From the NCBI GenBank assembly GCA_964019135.1, contig OZ025258.1, positions 7,149,961-7,213,960 of the forward strand: a DNA stretch of 64,000 bases, in the 5' to 3' direction. The translations under genes and the position numbers were made by a program. The notes below the pieces were generated by a model. That model saw only the letters and a list, made by a program, of their open reading frames with translations, was not told the origin of the DNA and ran no database searches. Origin of the DNA: Arenicola marina (taxonomy: Eukaryota > Annelida > Polychaeta > Arenicolidae). Positions 32,456-45,385 of this stretch are shown in pieces (within the stretch, counting starts at the first letter, position 1; each line of letters opens with the position of its first letter).

Positions 32456-34785
32456 GGATGATGAGGTCATTGTCAGATGTACGAGTTGATCTAACGTTTT
32501 GCCGCTTGGATGACGAGGTCATTGTGTGATGTACAAGTTGATCTTACTTTTTGCCGCCTGGATGATGAGGTCATTGTGTGATGTACGAGTGGATCTTACT
32601 TTTTGCCGCCTGGATGATGAGGTCATTGTGTGATGTACAAGTTGATCTTACTTTTTTCCGCCTGGATGATGAGGTCATTGTGTGATGTACGAGTGGATTT
32701 TACTTTTTGCCGCCTGGATGATGAAGTCATTGTGTGATGTACGAGTGGATCTTACTTTTTGCCGCCTGGATGATGAGGTCATTGTGTGATGTACGAGTGG
32801 ATCTTACTTTTTGCCGCCTGGATGATGAGGTAATTGTGTGATGTACAAGTGGATCTTACATTTTGCCGCCTGGATGATGAGGTCATTGTGTGATGTACGA
32901 GTGGATCTTACTTTTTGCCGCCTGGATGATGAGGTCATTGTGTGATGTACGAGTGGATCTTACGTTTTGCCGCCTGGATGATGAGGTCATTGTGTGATGT
33001 ACGAATGGATCTCACTTTTTGCCGCCTGGATGATGAGGTCATTGTGTGATGTACGAGTGAATCTTACTTTTGCCGCCTGGATGATGAGGTCATTGTGTGG
33101 TGTACGAGTGGATTTTACTTTTTGCCGCCTGGATGATGAGGTCATTGTGTGATGTACGAGTGAGACTTACTTTTTGCCGCCTGGATGATGAGGTCATTGT
33201 GTGGTGTACAAGTTGATCTTACTTTTTGCCGCCTGGATGATGAGGTCATTGTGTGATGTACAAGTTCATCTAACTTTTTACCGCCTGGATGATGAGGTCA
33301 TTGTGTGATGTACGAGTGGATTTTACTTTTTGCCGCCTGGATGATGAGGTCATTGTGTGATGTACAGGTTGATCTTACTTTTTGCCGTCTGGATGATGAG
33401 GTTATTGTGTCATGTACGAGTGGATCTTACTTTTTGCCGCCTGGATGATGAGGTCATTGTGTGATGTACAAGTTGATCTTACTTTTTGCCGCCTGGATGA
33501 TGAGGTGATTGTGTGATGTACGAGTGGATCTTACTTTTTGCCGCCTGGGTGATGAGGTCATTGTGTGATGTACAAGTTGATCTTACTTTTTGCCGCCTGG
33601 ATGATGAGGTCATTGTGTGATGTACGAGTGGATCTTACTTTTTTCCGCCTGGATGATGAGGTCATTGTGTGATGTACGAGTGGATCTTACTTTTTGCCGC
33701 CTGGATGATGAGGTCATTGTCTGATGTACAAGTTGATCTTACTTTTTGCCGCCTGGATGATGAGGTCATTGTGTGATGTACGAGTGGATCTTACTTTTTT
33801 CCGCCTGGATGATGAGGTCATTGTGTGATGTACGAGTGGATCTTACTTTTTGCCGCCTGGATGATGAGGTCATTGTGTGATGTAAAAGTTGATCTTACTT
33901 TTTGCCGCCTGGATTATGAGGTTATTGTGTGATGTACGAGTGGATCTTACTTTTTGCCGCCTGGATGATGAGGTCATTGTGTGATGTACGAGTGGATCTT
34001 ACTTTTTTCCGCCTGGATGATGAGGTCATTGTGTGATGTACGAGTGGATCTTACTTTTTGCCGCCTGGATGATGAGGTCATTGTGTGATGTAAAAGTTGA
34101 TCTTACTTTTTGCCGCCTGGATTATGAGGTTATTGTGTGATGTACGAGTGGATCTTACTTTTTGCCGCCTGGATGATGAGGTCATTGTGTGATGTACGAG
34201 TGGATCTTACTTTTTGCCGCCTGGATGATGAGGTGATTGTGTGATGTACGAGTGGATCTTACTTTTTTCCGCCTGGATGATGAGGTCATTGTGTGATGTA
34301 CGAGTGGATCTTACTTTTTGCCGCCTGGATGATGAGGTCATTGTGTGATGTACGAGTGGATTTTACTTTTTGCCGCCTGGATGATGAGGTCATTGTGTGA
34401 TGTACAAGTTGATCTTACTTTTTGCCGCCTGGATGATGAGGTGATTGTGTGATGTACGAGTGGATCTTACGTTTTGCCGCCTGGATGATGAGGTCATTGT
34501 GTGATGTACGAGTGGATCTTACTTTTTGCCGCCTGGATGATGAGGTCATTGTGTGATGTAAAAGTTGATCTTACTTTTTGCCGCCTGGATTATGAGGTTA
34601 TTGTGTGATGTAAAAGTTGATCTTAGTTTTCTTCACCCGGATGACGAGCACATTGCGTGATTGAAGGTGTTACAGCTTTTTTTCCGACGAGATGACACGG
34701 TCATTGTCAGAACTACAAGTTGGTATCAGTTTTCTTGGACGGCGAAGTCATTGTGTGATGTACGAGTCGGTTGTAGTTTTCTGGG
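32456..34785. repeat. 52-bp minisatellite (second, unrelated unit)
   Basis: About 45 units with GGATGATGAGGTCATTGTG and CTTACTTTTTGCCGCC. Variants are GTACGAGTGG/GTACAAGTTG and TTTTTTCC/TTTTTGCC. A distinctive GTAAAAGTTG plus GGATTATGAGGTTATTG pair recurs at 33881, 34089 and 34557, spaced four and nine units apart. The first two and last three units (from about 34640) are strongly diverged. The unit shares its length but not its sequence with the array at 22.1 kb. It carries an AGGTCA hexamer per copy. Confidence 0.97.
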
Positions 34786-36645
34786 CGATGTCACTATCAG
34801 ATTATGAACCATTACTTGTTGCCATGGTAGTGAGGACAATCGACAGTGGGGCTGGGGTATTTCATTCCTCCCTTGCCGCACATCAGCAATCCCTGCGGAG
34901 GAAACGAAAAAAAACTTCATTCAATTCATTTGCACCCAGTAAATATCTATTTGACAATGCCGACTGACGGGTGGCAAATGATTGTAATCTGTGATAATGC
35001 CAACATGGACAAGGCGACAATGAACATACAGGGTAGAGAGTGGAAGAGTTCTTCCCTTTGGACACCACAACGCTATGGCTGCGTGCAAGACAAGCATTAG
35101 ATTCAAACGTGCCGGTTTCACATCGCGTTTTGAAAGCGACGAGCTAGTTCACAAGTTATAATATGCCTATATATATAACGAATGCAGCCGAACCCCAGTG
35201 TTAAGACGTCTGCTACGATTCGAAAGAGCTGAAGTAAGATGGCCTTTGAATGGAGACGTGAAAGAGACAAAGGCGAAGGAGCACCCATACATTATCAGTG
35301 GTATCTTATTCAATGCCAATGGCAATATGAAATAAGCAGCGAGAGGAACAAGGACTAAGCCTGGGGACGAGGAACCTGAGAGTGGCATTGTGTCGCTAGG
35401 CAGTGCCTGGGGACACCTGTATGGCGTCCCCTTGCTCGTCCTCACACGGCTCGGGGCGGCCGTAACCACAGCAAACATCTGGGGGTGACGTCTACATCAA
35501 GAGTGTAGTCTCCACTCAGTGATGACGATCGCTAGGTGGCGCTGTGTGAGATATGGGTATGTGGCACCGGAAGCCGTAGAGAATGTCAGTAGAGGTCATC
35601 AACAAAACCGAATGACGTCACGGCTTAATAAATACGTTTTGCAGGGATGGCAAAGAGAGAAGGAATTCTAGAGGGCTGTCGGTTGTCATGCGCCGCTGGA
35701 TGAGTATAGGATGATTGGAAAGGAGGTATTCACATGGCGGTTTCGCGTAACACGTGGCAGTCATGTACAGAGAGAATTACTATATTAGAGGCTGCTTCCC
35801 CATCGTGCAGTAAGGCGGGGTAGCTGGACGAAAGGTCTTCACATAGCTGTGTGGCGTGAAGGTTAAAATATAACACGCTACAGTCAATGAAAAGAGAAAG
35901 AACGTGGTGTAGAGGGGTAGTCACGTCCGTTATTGCGTGACGAGAGCATGACCAGACGAGGCGTTATATAACACAGTGGTAACGGTTCAGCGGAAGAGAG
36001 ATTGGTTAGGGGGGGGGGAGCGAGGGAGAGAGGGAGAGAGGGAGAGAGAGAGACGGAGAAATAGCTGGATTAGGAGAGGACGACAGAAACGAGACATGTG
36101 TGTAACGAGGTGACGTAAGCTCAAATAAAACGTACGATAGAGATCCAAAACAGAGCAAAGATATGAAGATATGAACTAAATAAAAACAATAAGCTAGGGG
36201 ATGGTCGCTGGAGAGAGAAAATTTAATAGCTGCGTATCTCCATTCCTCCTTTGCTAACGGAGGAGGCTTGAAAAACAGCAGGAATGCCTGAAAAAAGTAC
36301 GAGACAGGAAGAGACAGGCAGTGACAACAGAGACCATCTCGCTTACTTCTAGATTGGAGTGGGAGAGAAGACTTGAAAACAGCTTTTACGTCATCGCAGA
36401 AGGGCGCAAAGGTTAAACAAACAACTTACTGTAGGGGATAAAGAAGTGAGAGTAGAATAGAATAGAGGCCTTCCTTCCTTCATCGGTGGATTAGGAGAGA
36501 AGCACCCCACGATGACCACGTTGTCACATGCGCACTGTGCGGTGCCTTCCAGTTGGGCGTGTGAGAAAACCGGAAGGGACAACCAGGGAAAGGGATCGCT
36601 GCTGAAAAACCTGTGTGGAAGATGGATGGGACATGGGTGTGTGGC
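34786..36645. other. Spacer, no supported gene
   Basis: Ordinary-complexity sequence. A 103-codon minus frame with an ATG (35478-35167) encodes a hydrophobic stretch (VLVPLAAYFILPLALNKI) that could span a membrane. It ends in TATA-rich sequence and has no family or splice support. A GA-rich simple tract with a G run lies at 36009-36058. Confidence 0.5.
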
Positions 36646-37683
36646 GGCCAGGCGGGGTCAGGCGGGGCCAGGCGCGCCCTGGCGATGGTGTGTTGGGGCC
36701 AGGCGGGGCCAGGCGATGGTGTGTAGGGGCCAGGCGGGGCCAGGCGGGCTCTGGGGATGGTGTGTGGGTGCCAGGCGGGGCCAGGCGGGGCCAGGCGGGC
36801 CCTGGCGATGGTGTGTAGGGGCCAGGCGGGGCCAGGCGGGCTCTGGCGATGGTGTGTGGGGGCCAGGCGGGGCCAGGCGGGGCCAGGCGGGCTCTGGGGA
36901 TGGTGTGTGGGTGCCAGGCGGGGCCAGGCGGGGCCAGGCGGGCCCTGGCGATGGTGTGTAGGGGCCAGGCGGGGCCAGGCGGGCTCTGGCGATGGTGTGT
37001 GGGGGCCAGGCGGGGCCAGGCGGGGCCAGGCGGGCTCTGGGGATGGTGTGTGGGTGCCAGGCGGGGCCAGGCGGGGCCAGGCGGGCCCTGGCGATGGTGT
37101 GTAGGGGCCAGGCGGGGCCAGGCGGGCTCTGGCGATGGTGTGTGGGGGCCAGGCGGGGCCAGGCGGGGCCAGGCGGGGCCAGGCGGGCCCTGGCGATGGT
37201 GTTTTGGGGTCAGGCGGGCTCTGGCGATGGTGTGTGGGTGCCAGGCGGGCCCTGGCGATGGTGTGTGGCGGCCAGGCGGGGCCAGGCGGGCCCTGGCGAT
37301 GGTGTGTTGGGGTCAGGCGGGCTCTGGCGATGGTGTGTGGGTGCCAGGCGGGCCCTGGCGATGGTGTGTGGCGGCCAGGCGGGGCCAGGCGGGGCCAGGC
37401 GCGCCCTGGCGATGGTGTGTTGGGGCCAGGCGGGGCCAGGCGATGGTGTGTAGGGGCCAGGCGGGGCCAGGCGGGCCCTGGCGATGGTGTGTTGGGGCCA
37501 GGCGAGGCCAGGCGGGCCCTGGCGGGGCCAGGCGGGGCCAGGCGGGTCCTGGCGGGGCCAGGCGGGTCCTGGCGGGGCCAGGCGGGTCCTGGCGATGGTG
37601 TGTGGGGGCCAGGCGGGGCCAGGCGGGCCTTGGCGATGGGGTGTGGGGGCCAGGCGGGGCAAGGCGGGCTCTGGCGAGGTCCA
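36646..37683. repeat. 10-bp core GC-rich repeat with 143-bp higher order
   Basis: Runs of the decamer GGCCAGGCGG are broken by a linker containing CTGGCGATGGTGTG. The number of decamers between linkers varies. Identical blocks begin at 36849, 36992 and 37135, exactly 143 bp apart. Both strands stay open for hundreds of codons (plus Gly/Ala/Arg-rich, minus Pro/Ala-rich), which is a compositional effect. The array is very CpG- and GC-rich. Confidence 0.95.
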
Positions 37684-38144
37684 CGGACAGTTGCCGTCTG
37701 GGCCTTTAGTGGGCAAACCTGGCCTGGGCGAGTGGCACCTTTTTTCCACACCCTTTCCGTCCCTCTCCCTCTCCCTCTGTCTCTCTGTCTCTCTGTCTCC
37801 AGCCACTACGGGGATGCTGGGGGTGCCGCTAGGGGCTAGTAGAGGCAGGCGACGCGCGTTCCGACCCGTGGGGCGTGGGGCTGGGTGGGGGGGGTGGGGT
37901 GGGGAGGGGACCCCCTGGGTTCTCTCTCTATATGTGTCCGTGTCGGTGTCCAGAAGCTCTGCGAACAGCGGGTACATGCAGCACCCATTCCCCTCCCCTT
38001 CCCTCCCTCCCACCCCTACGACATTCCTCAACCCAACGCCCGCCAGGACCAACACCACTCCAACCGCCCGCCACCCTGCCACCCACCCTGCCAGGCACCC
38101 ACCAGCCACCCTATCAGCCTACCCCGCCACCCCCTCCCCCCGAG
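37684..38144. other. Spacer with CT-rich tract
   Basis: Contains a pyrimidine tract at 37757-37800 (CCCTCTCCCTCTGTCTCTCT), the reverse-complement flavour of the purine array that follows. Mixed G-rich and C-rich sequence comes next. A short minus frame near 37920-37990 (MYPLFAELLDTDTDTYRE) looks coding-like but has no clear exon borders. Confidence 0.45.
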
Positions 38145-41100
38145 GACAGAGGGAAGAGAACGATACAAACAGAGGGAAGAGAGCGATACAGACAGAGGGA
38201 AGAGAGCGATACAAACAGACAGGTAAGAGTGCGATACAGACAGAGGGAAGAGGGCGATACAGACAGAGGGAAGAGAGCGATACAAACAGACAGAGGGAAG
38301 AGAGCGATACACACAGACAGAGGGAAGAGAGCGATACAAACAGACAGAGGGAAGAGAGCGATACACACAGACAGAGGGAAGAGAGCGACACAGACAGAGG
38401 AAAGAGAGCGGTAAAACCAGACAGATGTAAGAGGGCGATACAAACAGACAGAGGGAAGAGAGCGATACAGACAGACAGAGGGAAGGAAGCGATACAGACA
38501 GAGGGATGGGAGCGATACAGACAGACAGGGGGAAGAAGGCGATAAAACAGACAGAGGGAAGAGAGCGATACAGACAGACAGAGGGAAGAGAGCGATACAG
38601 ACAGAGGGAAGGGAGCGATACAGACAGACAGGGGGAAGAAGGCGATAAAACAGACAGAAGGAAGAGAGCGATACAGACAGACAGAGGGAAGAGAGCGATA
38701 CAAACAGACAGAGGGAAGAGGGCGAAACAAACATACAGAGGGAAGAGAGCGTTACAAACAGACAGAGGGTAGAGAGCGATACAGACAGACAGAGGGAAGA
38801 GAGCGATATAAACAGATAGAGGGTGGAGAGCGATACAAACAGACAGAGGGAAGAGAGCGATATAAACAGACTGAGGGAAGAGAGCTATACAAACAGGGCA
38901 GAGAGCGATACAGACAGACAAAGGGAAGAGAGCGATACAAACATAGGGCAGAAAGCGATACAAACAGACAGAGGCAAGAGAGCGATACAAACAGACAAAA
39001 GGAAGAGAGCGATACAAACATAAGGCAGAGAGCGATACAGACAGACAGAGGGAAGAGAGCGATACAAACATAGGGCAGAGAGCGATACTGACAGATAGAG
39101 GGCAGAAAGCGATACAAACAGACAGAGGGAAGAGAGAGATACAAACAGACAGATGGAAGAGAGCGATACAAACGGACAGAGGGTAGAGCGTGATACAAAC
39201 AGACAGAGGGAAGAGAGAGATACAAACAGACAGAGGGTAGAAAGTGATACAAACAGACAGAGGGTAGAGCGTGATACAAACAGACAGAGGGAAGAGAGAG
39301 ATACAAACAGACAGAGGGTAGAAAGTGATACAAACAGACAGAGGGTAGAGCGTGATACAAACAGACAGAGGGAAGAGAGCGATACAAACAGACAGAGGGT
39401 GGGGCGTGATACAAACAGACAGATGGAAGAGACCGATACAAACAGACAGAAGGTAGAAAGTGATACAAACAGACAGAGAGAAGAGAGAGATACAAACAGA
39501 CAGCTGGAAGAGAGCGATACAAACAGACAGAGGATAGAGCGTGATACAAACAGACAGAGGGATGAGAGAGATACAAACAGACAGATGGAAGAGAGCGATA
39601 CAAACAGACAGGGTAGAGGGTGATACAAACAGACAGAGGGTAGAGAGTGATACAAACAGACAGATGGAAGAGAGCGATACAAACAGACAGAGGGTAGAGC
39701 GTGATACAAACAGACAAGTGGAAGAAAGCGATACAGACAGACAGAGGGAAGAGAGCGATACAAACAGACAGAGGGTAGAGAGTGATACAAACAGACAAAT
39801 GGAAGAAAGCGATACAGACAGACAGAGGGAAGAGAGCGATACAAACAGACAGAGGGTAGAGAGTGATACAAACAGACAAATGGAAGAAAGCGATACAGAC
39901 AGACAGAGGGAAGAGAGCGATACAAATAGACAGAGGGAAGAGAGCGATACAAATAGACAGAGGGAAGAGAGCGATACAGACAGACAGAGGGAAGAGAGCG
40001 ATACAAATAGACAGAGGGAAGAGAGCGATACAAATAGACAGAGGGAAGAGAGCAATACAAATAGAGGGAAGAGAGCGATACAAACTGACAGGGGGAAGAA
40101 GGCGATAAAACAGACAGAAGGAAGAGAGCGATACAGACAGACAGAGGGAAGAGAGCGATACAAACAGACAAAGGGAAGAGGGCGAAACAAACATACAGAG
40201 GGAAGAGAGCGTTACAAACAGACAGAGGGTAGAGAGCGATACAGACAGACAGAGGGAAGAGAGCGATATAAGCAGATAGAGGGTGGAGAGCGATACAAAC
40301 AGACAGAGGGAAGAGAGCGATATAAACAGACTGAGGGAAGAGAGCTATACAAACAGGGCAGAGAGCGATACAGACAGACAAAGGGAAGAGAGCGATACAA
40401 ACATAGGGCAGAAAGCGATACAAACAGACAGAGGCAAGAGAGCGATACAAACAGACAAAAGGAAGAGAGCGATACAAACATAAGGCAGAGAGCGATACAG
40501 ACAGACAGAGGGAAGAGAGCGATACAAACATAGGGCAGAGAGCGATACTGACAGATAGAGGGCAGAAAGCGATACAAACAGACAGAGGGAAGAGAGAGAT
40601 ACAAACAGACAGATGGAAGAGAGCGATACAAACGGACAGAGGGTAGAGCGTGATACAAACAGACAGAGGGAAGAGAGAGATACAAACAGACAGAGGGTAG
40701 AAAGTGATACAAACAGACAGAGGGTAGAGCGTGATACAAACAGACAGAGGGAAGAGAGAGATACAAACAGACAGAGGGTAGAAAGTGATACAAACAGACA
40801 GAGGGTAGAGCGTGATACAAACAGACAGAGGGAAGAGAGCGATACAAACAGACAGAGGGTGGGGCGTGATACAAACAGACAGATGGAAGAGACCGATACA
40901 AACAGACAGAAGGTAGAAAGTGATACAAACAGACAGAGAGAAGAGAGAGATACAAACAGACAGCTGGAAGAGAGCGATACAAACAGACAGAGGATAGAGC
41001 GTGATACAAACAGACAGAGGGATGAGAGAGATACAAACAGACAGATGGAAGAGAGCGATACAAACAGACAGAGGGTAGAGGGTGATACAAACAGACAGAG

Positions 41101-44100
41101 GGTAGAGAGTGATACAAACAGACAGATGGAAGAGAGCGATACAAACAGACAGAGGGTAGAGCGTGATACAAACAGACAAGTGGAAGAAAGCGATACAGAC
41201 AGACAGAGGGAAGAGAGCGATACAAACAGACAGAGGGTAGAGAGTGATACAAACAGACAAATGGAAGAAAGCGATACAGACAGACAGAGGGAAGAGAGCG
41301 ATACAAACAGACAGAGGGTAGAGAGTGATACAAACAGACAAATGGAAGAAAGCGATACAGACAGACAGAGGGAAGAGAGCGATACAAATAGACAGAGGGA
41401 AGAGAGCGATACAAATAGACAGAGGGAAGAGAGCAATACAAATAGAGGGAAGAGAGCGATACAAACTGACAGAAGGAAGAGAGCGATACAGACAGAGAGG
41501 GATGAGAGCGATACAGACAGAAGGAAGAGAGCGATACAAACAGAGGTAAGAGAGTGCGATACAAATAGACAGAGGGAAGAGAGCGATACAAACAGACAGA
41601 GGAAAGAGAGCTATACAGACAGACAGAGGGAAGAGGGCGATACACAAAGGCAGAGGGAAGAGGGGGATACAGACAGAGGGAAGAGAGCGATACAGTCAGA
41701 GGGAAGAAAGCGATACAAAGAGACAGAGGGAAAAGAGCGATATAAACAGACAAAGGAAAGAGGGCGATACAGACATAGGGAAGAGAGCGATACAGACATA
41801 GGGAAGAGAGCGATATAAAAACACAGAGGGAAGAGGGCGATACAAACAGACAGAGGGAAGAGAGCGATACAGACAGAGGGAAGAGAACGATACAAACAGA
41901 CAGTGGGAAGAGGGCGATACAAACAGACGGAGGGAAGAGAGCAATACATCAGACAGAGGGTAGAGAGCGATACAAACAGACAGAGGGAAGAGAGCTCTAC
42001 AGACAGACAGGGGGAAGAAGGCGATAAAACAGACAGAGGGTAGAGAGCGATACAAATAGACAGAGGGAAGAGAGCGATACAAATAGACAGAGGGAAGAGA
42101 GCGATACAAATAGACAGAGGGAAGAGAGCGATACAAACAGACAGAGGAAAGAGAGCTATACAGACAGAGGGAAGAGAGCGATACAAAGAGACAGAGGGAA
42201 AAGAGCGATATAAACAGACAAAGGAAAGAGGGCGATACAGACATAGGGAAGAGAGCGATACAGACATAGGGAAGAGAGCGATATAAAAACACAGAGGGAA
42301 GAGGGCGATACAAACAGACAGAGGGAAGAGGGCAATACAAACAGACGGAGGGAAGAGAGCAATACATCAGACAGTGGGTAGAGAGCGATACAAACAGACA
42401 GAGGGAAGAGAGCGCTACAGACAGACAGAGGGAAGAGGGCGATACAGACAGACAGAAGGAAAAGAGCAATACAGACAGATAGAGGGAAGAGAGCGACACA
42501 GACAGAGGGAAGAGAGTGATACAAACAGACAGAGGGAAGAGGGCGATACAAACAGACAGAAGGAAGAGAGCAATACACACAGACAGAGGGAAGAGAGCGA
42601 CACAGACAGAGGGAAGAGAGCGATAAAAACAGACAGAGGGAAGAAAGCGATACAGACAGACAGAGGGAAGAGAGCGATACAGACAGAAGGAAGAGAGCAA
42701 TACAGACAGATAGAGGGAAAAGAGCGACACAGACAGAGGGAAGAGAGTGATACAAACAGACAGAGGGAAGAGAGCGATACAGACAGACAGAGGGAAGAGA
42801 GCGATACAGACAGACAGAAGGAAGAGAGCAATACAGACCGATAGAGGGCAGAGAGCGATACAAATAGACAGATGGTAGAGAGCGATACAGACAGACAGAG
42901 GGAAGAGAGCGATATAGACAGACAGAGGGAAGAGAGCGACACAGACACAGGGAAGAGAGCGATACAAACAGACAGAGGGAAAAGAGCGATATAAACAGAG
43001 AAATGATAAAGAGGGCGATACAGACATAGGGATAAGAGCGATACAGACAGAGGGAAGAGAGCGATACAAACAGACAGAGGGAAGAGAACGACACAGACAG
43101 AGGTAAGAGAGTGATACAAACAGACAGAGGGAAGAGAGCGATACAGACAGACAGAGGGAAGAGAGCGATACAGACAGAAGGAAAAGAGCAATACAGACAG
43201 ATAGAGGGAAGAGAGCGACACAGACAGAAGGAAGAGAGTGATACAAGCAGACAGAGGGAAGAGGGCGATACAAACAGACAGAAGGAAGAGAGCAATACAG
43301 ACAGACAGAGGGAAGAGAGCGACACAGACACAGGGAAGAGAGCGATACAAACAGACAGAGGGAAGAGAGCGATACAGGCAGACAGACGGCAGAGAGCGAT
43401 ACAGACAGACAGAGGGAAGAGAGCGATACAGACAAATAGAGGGAAGAGAGCGACACAGACAGAGGGAAGAGAGTGATACAAACAGACAGAGGGAAGAGGG
43501 CGATACAAACAGACAGAAGGACGAGAGCAATACAGACAGACAGAGGGACGAGAGCGACACAGACAGAGGGAAGAGAGCGATACATCAGACAGAGGGAAGA
43601 GAGCGATACAGACAGACAGAGGGAAGAGAGCGATACAGACAGAAAGAAGGATAAGAGCAATACAGACAGATAGAGGGAAGAGTGCGACACAGACAGAGCG
43701 AAGAGAGTGATACAAACAGACAGACGGAAGAGAGCGATACAGACAGACAGAGGGAAGAGATCGATACAGACAGACAGAAGGAAGAGAGCAATACATACAG
43801 ACAGAGGGAAGAGAGCGACACAGACAGAGGGAATATAGTGATACAAACAGGGGGAAGAGAGCGATACAGACAGAGGGAAGAGAGCGATACAGACAGGGAA
43901 GAGAGCGATACAGACAGGGGGAAGAGAGCGATACAGACAGAGGGAAGAGAGCGATACAGACAGAGGGAAGAGAGCGATACAGACATACAGAGAGAAGAGA
44001 GCGATACAGACAGGGAAGAGGGCGATACAGACAGACAGAGGGAAGAGAGCGATACAGACAGACAGAGGGAAGAGAGCGATACAGACAGAGGGAAGAGAGC

Positions 44101-44445
44101 GATACAGACAGACCGAGGGAAGAGAGCAATACAGACAGAGGGAAGAGAGCGATACAGACAGAGGGAAGAGAGCGATACAGACAGGGGGAAGAGAGCGATA
44201 CAGACAGAGGGAAGAGAGCGATACAGACAGAGGGAAGAGAGCGATACAGACAGAGGGAAGAGAGCGATACAGACAGGGGGAAGAGAGCGATACAGACAGA
44301 GGGAAGAGCGATACAGACAGAGGGAAGAGAGCGATACAGACAGACGGAAGGGAGCGATACAGACAGAGGGGAGAGAGCGATACAGACAGAGGGAAGAGAG
44401 CGTTACAGACAGAGGGAAGAGAGCGATACAGACAGACGGACAGGC
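38145..44445. repeat. 23/27-bp purine-rich array
   Basis: Units carry GAGGGAAGAGAGCGATACA followed by AACAGACA or GACAGACA; one GACA step more or less gives 27 or 23 bp. About 80% of plus-strand bases are purines. A block of about 1.46 kb is duplicated in tandem (38626-40085 and 40086 to about 41480). A smaller block repeats 468 bp apart near 41712 and 42180. From about 43850 units shorten and simplify to 17-27 bp. Frames of 400-900 codons on both strands (Ser/Leu/Cys-rich minus; Glu/Arg/Asn-rich plus) are repeat products. Confidence 0.97.
38626..41480. repeat. 1460-bp tandem segmental duplication inside the purine array
   Basis: Markers such as GGCGAAACAAACATACAG (38721 and 40181) and the AAAACAGACAGAAGG step (38646 and 40106) repeat at a constant 1460 bp. 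Over long stretches only isolated substitutions separate the copies. Small indels shift the spacing to 1462 bp toward the end. This is a recent duplication relative to the spread of the units themselves. Confidence 0.93.
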
Positions 44446-45270
44446 GGACAGACCCACCGTCCTTTTAGTGTAGGTAGCTATGGGGGTGGTTGGGGGTGGC
44501 GTGCCCCGGGGATACAACACCTCACAGAAGTCACCCTGCCCGTCCATCTGTCACATTTGAGCCAAATAATATATGATTATAAATCAGTCACCAAGTCTCT
44601 TGCCCCCCCCCCACACACACACACACATACCCACCCACCACCTACACCCCACCCTTATCCGCGCTGTAGCTTCACACTGGCGGCAGGCAAGAGGGACTGC
44701 TGCGCTGTCACAGCAAGGATTTCATGCGAATAAAGCATGCGTTGACTTTCGCTTATTTGGATGCTCGAGGTGTGCCTGTTGTCCGCAAAATTCCGCTGGC
44801 TTTGTGGATTCACCGGATGCATCACACCAGAAACCACCTCCTTGTGTTGGCAACCCGATTGGAATGTGAGGAGGGGTCTGCTTGTTGAACCATGTGCCGG
44901 GCCCTGGAATACAGGAATATGACACGTACTGCAAAAGGCAATATTGTCTGTCTTCGCAATGGGAAGCTATTCCGGTGGCAAGGTTGATTCAGTACATAGG
45001 TATTGCCTTATAACATCACCAGGCTCTGTGATGTGATCTTAGCTGGAACCTTCGTTTTCTAACTCTCAGGAGGCTGATATAATAGATTGGACTCACGTTG
45101 GACGTTATTGGACGCGATGCTGGTGCAAGTTCATCTCTTAGCTTATCTTACCATTCACACCCAAATCGTAGGCCAAGTGGCGGGTAGACTTGTCTATCCG
45201 CACACTTCCCCCCCCCCACCCCGCGTCCCTCCTTATCCTACACCCCTGAGCGCCCCGCCCCCCCCCCCCC
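44446..45270. other. Spacer with (CA)n
   Basis: A short (CA)n lies at about 44611-44627 after a C run. The segment 44700-44930 is ordinary sequence whose minus frame has a cysteine-containing stretch noted under findings. The remainder, 44940-45190, is unremarkable. Runs of C begin at 45209 and 45258. Confidence 0.5.
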
Positions 45271-45281
45271 CCCCAGATCAC

Positions 45282-45355
45282 CGCGCCGGTGACACCCACA
45301 GGGACATCCATCATTAGTGCCGTGAACGGACTGCCGGACGCCAAATAAATCCTCC
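45282..45355 (-). CDS. Candidate internal exon paired with 46002-46170
   Basis: Minus strand, preceded by a good acceptor (ATTCCTCGGCCGCGTATCAG, AG at 45357-45356). Entered with one base from the upstream segment, it reads 24 codons beginning RIYLASGSPF up to GCG before a GTGATC (45281-45276), a weak donor. Phase fits the upstream exon end exactly. The intron would be about 646 bp of G-rich low-complexity sequence on this strand. A second frame through the same bases is also open, which lowers certainty. Confidence 0.25.
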
Positions 45356-45385
45356 CTGATACGCGGCCGAGGAATAGTGAGTGCC

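Noticed and set aside
36480-38109. Overlapping Pro/Ala-rich minus and Gly/Ala/Arg-rich plus frames
   Set aside because: Both strands open at once over a GC-rich decamer repeat is expected from composition.
38028-44547. Minus-strand frames of 200-920 codons rich in Ser, Leu and Cys, and plus-strand Glu/Arg/Asn frames
   Set aside because: They are translations of the purine-rich 23/27-bp array. Several frames overlap on both strands and none has a non-repeat part that looks like protein.
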